Assembly: GCA_046705265.1 (NCBI GenBank) | Contig: JBJKQL010000083.1 | Span: forward strand, 1 to 36,549 | From: JAJYTL01 sp046705265 | GTDB lineage: Bacteria > Pseudomonadota > Alphaproteobacteria > Ferrovibrionales > Ferrovibrionaceae | Direction: 5' to 3' | Length of the DNA stretch: 36,549 bases | Shown here: positions 16,333-22,689 of the stretch, one piece after another | Layout of the letters: every line of letters begins with the position of its first letter | Position numbering within the stretch: position 1 is the stretch's first letter | Program-made: the position numbers and the translations under genes | The notes under the pieces: generated by a model | The model's database searches: none | The model's input: the letters and a program-made list of their open reading frames with translations, nothing else | What the model was told of the DNA's origin: nothing

Positions 16333-16665
16333 TTACGCTTCCGTCTCCGCCTCGACCGCAGCGTCGGTCGTGTCTTCGGCCACATGAGCGAGCATGTCGC
16401 CAAGGATGCGACGAACATGGGCATCAGCGGCGCGGTAGTGAACCTGCTTGCCGTGGCGTTCCGCTCTCAACAGGCGGGCCGCGCGCAAAAGCCGCAGGTG
16501 ATGGCTGACCAATGATGGTTGCAGGTTGAGCCGTGCCGCCATGTCGCCCACGGCGACCGCCTCGTCCAGGCACGCGAGAACGATGCGGAGCCGGCTGTTG
16601 TCGCCAAGCAATCGAAAGATCTCCGCCAATTCGACGATGCGTTCCTCATTCTCCGGCGCGATCAC
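16333..16665 (-). CDS. ArsR/SmtB-family zinc-type metalloregulator
   Basis: 110-aa winged-helix repressor. The recognition helix is LQPSLVSHHLRLLRAARLL, and the wing is RAERHGKQVHYRA. The alpha-5 helix carries D81-x-H83 and H94-x-x-E97, exactly the spacing of the zinc site of SmtB (Asp, +2 His, +13 His, +16 Glu). The alpha-3 Cys-x-Cys arsenic/cadmium motif is absent; only Cys32 is there. So it should release DNA on binding Zn(II) or a similar metal. The start is GTG 16663-16665; a stop lies in frame just upstream. Its own promoter overlaps a matching operator. No metal exporter is next to it, and the divergent gene is metZ. Target genes are unknown. Confidence 0.87.
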   Translation of the reverse strand: MIAPENEERIVELAEIFRLLGDNSRLRIVLACLDEAVAVGDMAARLNLQPSLVSHHLRLLRAARLLRAERHGKQVHYRAADAHVRRILGDMLAHVAEDTTDAAVEAETEA

Positions 16666-16680
16666 CGCAAATACCTATGT

Positions 16681-16704
16681 TCACATGAATATCTGTTCAT
16701 ATGA
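16681..16704. promoter_or_regulatory. SmtB/CzrA-type operator of the ArsR gene
   Basis: The two 12-base halves at 16681-16692 and 16693-16704 match as an inverted repeat in 9 of 12 positions. On the minus strand the core reads ATATGAACAGATATTCATGTG, the ATATGAACA..TATTCA form known for SmtB/CzrA/ZiaR sites. It covers the gene's own -10, so autorepression is expected. Confidence 0.65.
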
Positions 16705-16724
16705 TACGCAACCGCCGCCGTCAA
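16696..16724 (-). promoter_or_regulatory. promoter of the ArsR gene
   Basis: On the minus strand TTGACG (16719-16724) and TATGAA (16696-16701) are 17 apart. The -10 lies inside the operator. Transcription would begin near 16689, about 25 bases before the GTG start. Confidence 0.55.
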
Positions 16725-16762
16725 GGTGCAGGGTATGGACCGGATGCACCCATTCGCCACGC

Positions 16763-16792
16763 TTGACGATGCCCGGTTGGGCGGGCTATAGG
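16763..16792 (+). promoter_or_regulatory. metZ promoter
   Basis: TTGACG (16763-16768) and CTATAG (16786-16791) are 17 apart, a near-consensus alphaproteobacterial sigma-70 promoter. It places the start of transcription at about 16798-16800, right at the 5' edge of the riboswitch. Confidence 0.7.
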
Positions 16793-16800
16793 GGCCCTGC

Positions 16801-16861
16801 CACGTGGTGATTTGGGCCGACCGGCTTGCGACCACGTAAAACAAAACGCTAAAAGGTCGGG
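16801..16861 (+). ncRNA. SAM-II riboswitch (metZ leader)
   Basis: S-adenosylmethionine-binding aptamer. CGTGGT (16803-16808) pairs with ACCACG (16831-16836) to form P1. The loop holds the conserved GATTTG and CTTGC segments. CCGACC (16817-16822) pairs with GGTCGG (16855-16860) to form the pseudoknot, all six bases matching. The CTAAAA segment before the last strand is the conserved A-rich stretch. SAM-II is known from alphaproteobacterial metA/metZ/metX leaders. It lies 70 bases before metZ and just after a strong promoter. The 3' pseudoknot strand can also pair with the leader terminator. Confidence 0.9.
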
Positions 16862-16873
16862 TGCATCAGGCAA

Positions 16874-16902
16874 CCCCGGCCGTCAACCTGCCGGGGTTTT
16901 TT
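16874..16902 (+). terminator. intrinsic terminator in the metZ leader
   Basis: CCCCGGC (16874-16880) and GCCGGGG (16890-16896) form a perfect 7-bp stem with a nine-base loop. TTTTTT (16897-16902) follows directly. It is between the SAM-II aptamer and the metZ start, so it should stop metZ transcription when folded. Confidence 0.85.
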
Positions 16903-16929
16903 GCTGCCCCGGCTGCAAGGAATGGGGCG

Positions 16930-18135
16930 ATGAACGAAATCAACTCCAAATCCCGCACAGGCAACCCGAAGTGGCGACCGGCAACACAGCTTGTCCGGGG
17001 CGGCACCGAAAGGAGCGGCCATGGCGAAACCTGCGAGGCGCTCTTCCTTACCTCGGGCTATTGCTATGACAGTGCCGAAACGGCTGCGGCGCGGTTTCGC
17101 AACGAGCAGCCGGGCTTCGTCTACAGCCGCTACGGCAATCCGACGATCGCAATGTTCGAGAACCGGATCGCCTTGCTTGAAGGCGCGGCCGCCGCGCGGG
17201 CAACGGCAAGCGGCATGGCGGCGGTTTTTGCGGCGCTTCTTTCTCAACTCAAAGCCGGCGACCGCGTCGTCGCGTCGCGGGCACTGTTCGGTTCCTGCCT
17301 TTATATCGTGAATGACCTCCTGCCGCGCTATGGCATCAAAACGACACTGGTTGACGGCACGGATCTCGACCAATGGCGCGACGCCCTGAAACCGGGCGCA
17401 ACCTGTATCTTTGTTGAAACACCCTCTAATCCGACGCTCGAGATCATCGACCTCCAAACGGTCTCGGCACTCGCCCACGCGGCTGGCGCGCGGGTCGTCG
17501 TAGATAATGTATTCGCGACGCCGCTTTTGCAGCATCCGCTAAAGCTCGGGGCCGATGTGGTGGTCTATTCAGCAACCAAACATATCGACGGGCAAGGCCG
17601 CTCGCTTGGCGGCGTTTTGCTCGCGGACGAGGCCTTCATCGACCAGATCGCGACCCCGTTCCTCCGTCACACCGGGCCCGCCTTGAGCCCCTTCAACGCC
17701 TGGCTTCTTCTCAAAGGCCTCGAGACGCTTGAGCTTCGCGTTACGCGCATGGTGGAGAACGCGGGTAAAGTCGCGGATTTCCTCGCCCGCCATCCTGGTG
17801 TTACGCGCGTGCTCTATCCAACACGTCACGATCATCCGCAACATGAGCTTGCCCTGCGACAGATGTCGGCCGGCGGCTCGGTGATTGCGTTCGAGATCGC
17901 GGGCGAAGGTAAAGGCGCCTTTCGCTTTCTTGATCGCCTGGACCTCATCGACATCTCGAACAATCTCGGCGATTCGAAAAGCCTGATCACGCACCCGGCG
18001 ACCACCACCCATCAGCGGCTCCCACCGGAGGAGCGCGCGAGGCTCGGGATCAGCGAGGGGCTCGTTCGGCTCTCCGTCGGCCTCGAGGACGCGGCTGACC
18101 TTACAGAGGACCTGGGCCAAGCCCTCAGCAGCTGA
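16930..18135 (+). CDS. metZ: O-succinylhomoserine sulfhydrylase
   Basis: PLP enzyme of the Cys/Met metabolism family that makes homocysteine directly from O-succinylhomoserine and sulfide. SRYGNPTIAMFENRIALLEG is the cofactor/substrate region (Tyr, Arg near the start), VETPSNPTLEIID follows, and VVDNVFATPLLQ has the Asp contacting the PLP ring. The PLP lysine is K217 in YSATKHIDGQGR, and SLITHPATTTH follows in the C-domain. 401 aa. The ATG at 16930 follows AAGG (16917-16920); the frame is open upstream to 16861 but that runs through the terminator. Regulated by the SAM-II leader. A cystathionine-type or O-acetylhomoserine enzyme is the alternative, but the GQGR-type K site and riboswitch favour metZ. 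Confidence 0.93.
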   Translation: MNEINSKSRTGNPKWRPATQLVRGGTERSGHGETCEALFLTSGYCYDSAETAAARFRNEQPGFVYSRYGNPTIAMFENRIALLEGAAAARATASGMAAVFAALLSQLKAGDRVVASRALFGSCLYIVNDLLPRYGIKTTLVDGTDLDQWRDALKPGATCIFVETPSNPTLEIIDLQTVSALAHAAGARVVVDNVFATPLLQHPLKLGADVVVYSATKHIDGQGRSLGGVLLADEAFIDQIATPFLRHTGPALSPFNAWLLLKGLETLELRVTRMVENAGKVADFLARHPGVTRVLYPTRHDHPQHELALRQMSAGGSVIAFEIAGEGKGAFRFLDRLDLIDISNNLGDSKSLITHPATTTHQRLPPEERARLGISEGLVRLSVGLEDAADLTEDLGQALSS

Positions 18136-18188
18136 CCGGCATCCTCGGGCATAAGGGCTGTCGGATGGGAACGTGAAGGCATATCCTT

Positions 18189-18205
18189 ACCATTCCCGAA
18201 ATGGT
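18189..18205 (+). other. short hairpin between metZ and the rhodanese gene
   Basis: ACCATT (18189-18194) and AATGGT (18200-18205) are a perfect 6-bp inverted repeat with loop CCCGA. No T-run follows, so it is not a standard terminator. It lies in a 197-base gap with no other recognised feature. Confidence 0.25.
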
Positions 18206-18332
18206 GGGCATGCTCTAGCGGGCATGGTTATCGTGATTTGGCTGGCGGGCGGCGTCCGATCCTCCCCCTTCCCATGCCGGCGGGAAGCGCCATATTGCCG
18301 GTTATCTCATTAATGGCACGGAGAACCTGACC

Positions 18333-18737
18333 TTGTCTGATGGTAAACAGATCGATCGAGGCCCTGGCCTCGGCCTTGAACGTGGGTGCGCGGGCGAGTC
18401 CTGGGCGCCACTGGCTTATGGCGCCGCCGGCATCTCCGAAATCGCACCGCGTGACGTCGCACCGCGCGTTGATGACGTCCAGATCCTCGATGTCCGCGAA
18501 CCGACGGAATTCTCTGGCCCACTCGGGCATATTCGGGGAGCGATCCTAATTCCCTTGGGCGAACTTCCGCGCCGCACGGGCGAGCTTTCGCATCAGCGGC
18601 CGATTGTCGTCGTCTGCCATTCGGGCGCGCGCTCAGCCAAGGCCACGATGCTGCTGCGGCAGGTCGGGTTTCGCGATGTGGCGAACATGAGCGGCGGCAT
18701 GGTGCGCTGGAAGGTCGAGGGCCTTCCGGTTATCTAA
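18333..18737 (+). CDS. rhodanese-domain protein
   Basis: 134 aa; a single rhodanese domain fills residues about 37-134: ISEIAPRDVAPRVDDVQILD, then DVREPTEFSGPLGHIRGA, and the catalytic loop VVVCHSGARSAKA with the persulfide-carrying Cys. It probably transfers sulfane sulfur in the cytoplasm. The acceptor is unknown; metZ upstream on the same strand suggests sulfur metabolism, which is inference. The start is TTG 18333, with GGAGA (18320-18324) eight bases upstream. No ATG is in frame before the domain. The first 30 residues are unlike the domain and probably flexible. Confidence 0.83.
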   Translation: MSDGKQIDRGPGLGLERGCAGESWAPLAYGAAGISEIAPRDVAPRVDDVQILDVREPTEFSGPLGHIRGAILIPLGELPRRTGELSHQRPIVVVCHSGARSAKATMLLRQVGFRDVANMSGGMVRWKVEGLPVI

Positions 18738-18916
18738 TATCCCCGCGTGTATCTTCGCTCGCTCAAAATGCCGGGGGCAGTACAACCTTTGGCTTCGCCG
18801 GCCCAAACACGGTGGAGTTAGCCCGGAGGTCGGCTAGACAAATCGGCGGGTACGAGGGATAGTGCCTTCGTCATTGGCACAGTGCTGTATGCGGCACACG
18901 CGGGGAGAGAGGCCCC

Positions 18917-19309
18917 ATGTATCAGAAAGAGACGCGCTCGATCATCGTCACGGTTCGTCCCCATTATCTTGCCGATCAGTCGTCGCCCGAAGACGGCCAC
19001 TTTGTCTGGGCCTATCAGGTTCGGATCGAGAATTGCGGCGAGGAACCCGTGCGCCTGCGTTCGCGCTATTGGCAAATCACCGACGCCAACGGCCGCGTCC
19101 AGGAAGTGCGTGGCCCGGGCGTCGTCGGCGAGCAGCCGCTCTTGAAGCCCGGCCGAAGTTTCGAATATACCAGTGGCACGCCTCTCAGCACCCCTTCGGG
19201 TATTATGGTTGGCACGTACCGCATGGAAACCATGGACGGCGAGAGCTTTGTGGTCGACATCCCGGCATTCTCGCTGGACAGCCCTCACGAGGCGGGCAGG
19301 GTGAACTGA
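18917..19309 (+). CDS. apaG: ApaG-domain protein
   Basis: 130-aa single ApaG domain (immunoglobulin-like beta fold; also called CorD, linked by genetics to Co/Mg resistance). Signature parts: IIVTVRPHYLADQSSPEDG, FVWAYQVRIENCGEEPVRL, RYWQITDANGRVQEVRG and GVVGEQPLLKPGRSFEYTSG, then the GTPLSTPSGIMVGTYRM loop. Length and start (GGGAGAGAGG just before the ATG) fit the family. The biochemical activity remains unclear; it is not a membrane protein. folE follows on the same strand after a strong hairpin. Confidence 0.93.
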   Translation: MYQKETRSIIVTVRPHYLADQSSPEDGHFVWAYQVRIENCGEEPVRLRSRYWQITDANGRVQEVRGPGVVGEQPLLKPGRSFEYTSGTPLSTPSGIMVGTYRMETMDGESFVVDIPAFSLDSPHEAGRVN

Positions 19310-19344
19310 CCCGCGCGTTCACTGCACTTCCCGACGGCAATTCG

Positions 19345-19378
19345 GGCCGGAGGCCTTGACCCGGCAAGGCCTCCGGCC
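19345..19378 (+). other. strong perfect hairpin between apaG and folE
   Basis: GGCCGGAGGCCTTG (19345-19358) and CAAGGCCTCCGGCC (19365-19378) are fully complementary over 14 bp, with loop ACCCGG. No T-run follows on either strand. It could be an mRNA stabiliser, an unusual terminator or an mRNA leader element for folE, whose ATG is 52 bases downstream. Confidence 0.7.
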
Positions 19379-19430
19379 AAGACCGAGAACCAACGCTACG
19401 ATGAAGAGACCGGAGATACGAGGACAGAGC

Positions 19431-20075
19431 ATGGCAAACATTGATCCCCTGCGTCGCCGCCGAGCGCAAAAGGAGGAGGCCGCGTATCCCGGCCGGCCGA
19501 GCCGCTCGGAAGCCGAAGAGGCCGTTCGCACCTTGATCCGCTGGGCGGGTGACGACCCCACACGCGAGGGCTTGAGTGGAACGCCGGAACGGGTGGTCCG
19601 CGCGTATGACGAGTATTTTTCCGGCTATGACGAGAACCCGGAGGAAATTCTCCAGCGCACCTTCGAGGAAATCGATGGCTATGACGAAATGGTGGTGCTC
19701 CGCGATATCCGGGTCGAGAGCCATTGCGAGCATCATCTCGCCCCGATCATCGGCAACGCCCATATTGCCTACCTGCCGGATCACCGCGTGGTCGGCATTT
19801 CGAAGCTTGCCCGGATCGTCGAGGTTTATGCCAAGCGGCTACAGATTCAGGAAAAGATGACGGTCCAGATCGCCGACACCATCCATACTGTGCTACAGCC
19901 GCGCGGCGTCGCCGTGGTTATCGAAGCGGCACATGAATGCATGACCACGCGCGGTGTTCACAAGCCGGGAGTCGCCATGCTGACCAGCCATATGCTCGGC
20001 GTCTTCCGCGATAACGCGCTGACGCGCCAAGAGTTCCTCGCCATAATCGGCGTTCAGCCCTCCTTCCGCAGCTGA
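19431..20075 (+). CDS. folE: GTP cyclohydrolase I (type IA)
   Basis: Makes 7,8-dihydroneopterin triphosphate from GTP, first step of tetrahydrofolate and other pterins. DDPTREGLSGTPERVVRAY and SHCEHHLAPIIGNAHIAYLP hold the first zinc Cys and the His; the second zinc Cys is in HECMTTRG. VVGISKLARIVEVYAKRLQ and RQEFLAII complete the fold. Start: ATG 19431 is 6 bases after AGGA, better than ATG 19401 ten codons upstream, which lacks a clear site. 214 aa is typical. Followed by no obvious terminator; convergent with the lipoprotein gene. Confidence 0.95.
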   Translation: MANIDPLRRRRAQKEEAAYPGRPSRSEAEEAVRTLIRWAGDDPTREGLSGTPERVVRAYDEYFSGYDENPEEILQRTFEEIDGYDEMVVLRDIRVESHCEHHLAPIIGNAHIAYLPDHRVVGISKLARIVEVYAKRLQIQEKMTVQIADTIHTVLQPRGVAVVIEAAHECMTTRGVHKPGVAMLTSHMLGVFRDNALTRQEFLAIIGVQPSFRS

Positions 20076-20118
20076 CGTTAGCCATCCGAAGCCGCCGACC
20101 GCGCGCCGCACCGACGCC

Positions 20119-20715
20119 TCAGCGCAGGTAGTTTGGCATGAACGTCTTGATGTTCTTTTCCATCTCGTGGTCGATACCGCGGATCATCTCCTTGGTCATG
20201 CTATAGAAGATATCCTTCTGCGCCGATGGCGTGACGTTTGCCTGCGCGGTGGTGGTGCGCGTCGCGGACGCCTCCACAGCGGCGGCTTGGAAACCCCGGT
20301 CGTTCCGTATCTCGAGACGAACCCGAAGTTCGGCTTCGTATTGCTCAGCCGGTCCGGAGCCGAAGAAGCCACGCATGCCCTGAACATTCTTGAGCCGCTT
20401 GCCGGTCGCCGAAGCAGTTTCGATAATGACGCGCGCAGTGTTGTGGGTGCCGACGGCGTGCAGGCGTTGGCGCGCCCAGGCGCGGACCGCTTCGGTGAGG
20501 CTAATCGGAAAATATTGCCGCACGTCACCCGGTGCGGGTGCGGCGCTGGTGTGATCGACGACTTGAATCGACGCCACGTCGAGATTGATCGGCGGCTCGC
20601 TACTGAAATTCAGCGGCGGGAACCGCGGCTCCGGCCGCGGCGGTGATTCGCAAGCAGCAAGACCGGCAAGCGCCACAAACATCAGAAGGAAGGTCGGCAC
20701 GCGCTTCGCCACCAT
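20119..20715 (-). CDS. conserved lipoprotein of unknown function
   Basis: 198 aa. Signal peptide: basic MVAKR, hydrophobic PTFLLMFVALAGLAAC, with a lipobox Leu-Ala-Ala-Cys, so the mature lipoprotein starts at that Cys. The mature part is SPPRPEPRFPPLNFSSEPPI, then a soluble domain with VRAWARQRLHAV, ARVIIETASATGKRLKN and AELRVRLEIRN. No known enzyme motif. The start is decided by AAGGAG followed by ATGACGATG: the Shine-Dalgarno abuts the first ATG (20721) but is six bases from the second (20715). The open frame to 20922 is not coding. Separated from hslO by 112 bases. Confidence 0.75.
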   Translation of the reverse strand: MVAKRVPTFLLMFVALAGLAACESPPRPEPRFPPLNFSSEPPINLDVASIQVVDHTSAAPAPGDVRQYFPISLTEAVRAWARQRLHAVGTHNTARVIIETASATGKRLKNVQGMRGFFGSGPAEQYEAELRVRLEIRNDRGFQAAAVEASATRTTTAQANVTPSAQKDIFYSMTKEMIRGIDHEMEKNIKTFMPNYLR

Positions 20716-20784
20716 CGTCATCTCCTTGTCATTTTCTGCACTGAATCCCAACTGATCGTACGCGGCATCGCCTTTGCGGGCGCG

Positions 20785-20814
20785 ATTAGAAACCCTGTCC
20801 CGCCGTCTTGGCAA
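20785..20814 (-). promoter_or_regulatory. candidate promoter of the lipoprotein gene
   Basis: On the minus strand TTGCCA (20809-20814) and TCTAAT (20785-20790) are 18 apart, about 70 bases before the start. The match is moderate, and the upstream hslO gene could also supply the transcript. Confidence 0.3.
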
Positions 20815-20827
20815 GGTCCTCCCGTCT

Positions 20828-21760
20828 TTAGATCGAATCAGATTGCTCGTTGGCCATGAGCGCGGCCGGCAAGAATTCATAGGTCGTGCTGCAGAATTCG
20901 CAGGTGACGGTGATCTTGCCATCGACCGTCATGCCGGCGCGTTCATCAGCCGAGAACCGCCGTAAGATCGCCGCTGCCCGCTCGCGCTCGCAGCGGCAGC
21001 GGGCAACCACCGGCGTCGGGGGATGCACGCGGACTCCCTCGCGAAACGCCCGGCCCAAGACCAGCGGCGCCGAACGCAGCGGGTCGACAAGATCGCCAGG
21101 ACGTAGGCGATCAAGCCAGCTGAGCGCTGTCGGCCACAGATCTGGCGCTTCGCCGCCGCCCGGCATGCGCTGCAGAACGAGGCAACCGGCACGCCAGCCG
21201 CCAGGTTCTGCGGCCGTGCCTGACGTGCGTCTCGCTTCGAGACGGACCCTGGTCGGGATCTGCTCCGACTGGCGGAAATAGGCTTCGGCGCATTCGGCAA
21301 GGCTTTCGCCTTCAAGCTTGACCAGACCCTGATAGCTTTCGCCGCCCTGGCCTTGATCGACGGTGAAGGCGAGGTAACCCTCGCCCAAGAGCCGAGGCAG
21401 TGGCGGCTTGACCCAGATTGCCTCCTGAAGCTTGGCGATACCAGCGCGGTCAAACCCGACATAGCCACGCAGTTGGCCGGGCTTGCGATAGTCGGCAACC
21501 AGGGTCCTCACCGGCCCCTCGCCCTTGGCCTGCAGGGTGAAAATGCCTTCGAACTTGAGCAAGGCCGCCAAGCCCGCAGCCAGCGCCAGCGCTTCGGCCA
21601 GAAGTGCGGCCACCGGCTCAGGATAGGCATGGCGGACGACGATTTGATCGACTGCCGGACCGAGCCGGACGACGCGGCCGCGGAGCCTGCCGTGGCCGAG
21701 CCGGAACGGCAGAATCAGATCATCCGCCTCGACATTCTCAAAACTGCTGAGATCGTTCAT
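20828..21760 (-). CDS. hslO: redox-regulated chaperonin Hsp33
   Basis: Holdase chaperone switched on by oxidation in the cytoplasm. 310 aa. The N-terminal domain has DDLILPFRLGHGRLRGRVVR, and VRTLVADYRKPGQLRGYVGF; the C-terminal redox switch is CRCERERAAAILRRFSADE and CEFCSTTYEF, four Cys (CxC and CxxC) that bind zinc when reduced. The ATG of MNDLSSFENV at 21758-21760 overlaps the argF stop (ATGA), implying translational coupling; a longer reading (MPCGMNDL) is less likely. Last gene of the argD-argF-hslO run, which is a conserved alphaproteobacterial arrangement. Confidence 0.93.
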   Translation of the reverse strand: MNDLSSFENVEADDLILPFRLGHGRLRGRVVRLGPAVDQIVVRHAYPEPVAALLAEALALAAGLAALLKFEGIFTLQAKGEGPVRTLVADYRKPGQLRGYVGFDRAGIAKLQEAIWVKPPLPRLLGEGYLAFTVDQGQGGESYQGLVKLEGESLAECAEAYFRQSEQIPTRVRLEARRTSGTAAEPGGWRAGCLVLQRMPGGGEAPDLWPTALSWLDRLRPGDLVDPLRSAPLVLGRAFREGVRVHPPTPVVARCRCERERAAAILRRFSADERAGMTVDGKITVTCEFCSTTYEFLPAALMANEQSDSI

Positions 21761-22689
21761 TCCGCAAGGCACCAGGCAAGAATCGCCTTCTGTGCATGAA
21801 CCCGGTTTTCCGCTTCATCAAAAACCGCCGACTGCGGCCCGTCGATGACATCGTCCGTCACCTCCTCGCCACGGTGGGCAGGAAGGCAGTGCAAGAACAG
21901 CGCCTCCGGTTTGGCCTTTGCCATCAATGCGCGATTAACCTGATACGGTTTGAGGAGCGCGGGCCGGTTCCCCACCTCTTGACCCATGGAAACCCAAGCA
22001 TCCGTGACAACGCAGTCGGCCCCCGTGACCGCTTCAGCCGCGCTTTCGGTGAGGCTGACATCACCGCCCTCCGCCCGCGCCCATTCAATCAGCCGGGCGG
22101 GCGGGCGCAATGATGGCGGACACGCGAGGCGCAACGAGAAGCCAAAGCCAACGGCGGCGTGGATCCAAGACGACGCAACGTTATTGCCATCCCCCGACCA
22201 AGCCACCACGCGGCTTTTAATCGCACCGCGACGCTCCTCGAAGGTCATCACGTCGGCCATGATCTGGCAGGGATGGCTGTCGAGGGTGAGGCCATTGATC
22301 ACCGGAATGGTCGCTGCCTCCGCGAGTTCCCTGAGCCCATCCGCCTTGCCGGTGCGGAGCATGATCGCATCGGCATAACGCGAAAGCACGCGGGCCGTAT
22401 CAGCGATGGTCTCGCCACGCCCAAGTTGCAGGTCGCCTGCGTTCAGCACCATACTTTCGCCGCCGAGCTGGCGCATGGCGACCTCGAAAGAGACGCGGGT
22501 GCGGGTTGAAGGCCGGGTGAAAATCATGACCAGAAGCCGGCCGGCGAGAAGGGGCGGGTTGTCCGGCACGATCCGGCCAGCGGCGGCGCGGCGTGCCTGC
22601 TTCATCGCGAGCGCGCGATCGAGAATGGCGCGAAGCGTCCGCCTGTCAAGCCGGTCCAGGTCTAGGAAATGACGCGGCCTCGCGCTCAT
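21757..22689 (-). CDS. argF: ornithine carbamoyltransferase
   Basis: Converts ornithine and carbamoyl phosphate to citrulline in arginine synthesis. 310 aa, normal. STRTR at residues 61-65 is the carbamoyl-phosphate loop; FEVAMRQLGGESMVLN follows, the SHPCQIMADVMT segment carries the ornithine/carbamoyl contact, then WSGDGNNVASSWIHAA and HCLPAHRGEEV with the Cys and ornithine-site Asp region. The start codon overlaps the argD stop by four bases (ATGA) and the stop overlaps the hslO start by four, so all three are translationally coupled. Confidence 0.97.
   Translation of the reverse strand: MSARPRHFLDLDRLDRRTLRAILDRALAMKQARRAAAGRIVPDNPPLLAGRLLVMIFTRPSTRTRVSFEVAMRQLGGESMVLNAGDLQLGRGETIADTARVLSRYADAIMLRTGKADGLRELAEAATIPVINGLTLDSHPCQIMADVMTFEERRGAIKSRVVAWSGDGNNVASSWIHAAVGFGFSLRLACPPSLRPPARLIEWARAEGGDVSLTESAAEAVTGADCVVTDAWVSMGQEVGNRPALLKPYQVNRALMAKAKPEALFLHCLPAHRGEEVTDDVIDGPQSAVFDEAENRVHAQKAILAWCLAE

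Noticed and set aside
19310..19430. THF-II riboswitch ahead of folE
   Set aside because: The place is right and GTTCAC plus a small CCCGA/TCGGG stem recall the class, but the core bases do not line up and the 14-bp hairpin would compete with it. A covariance-model search would decide.
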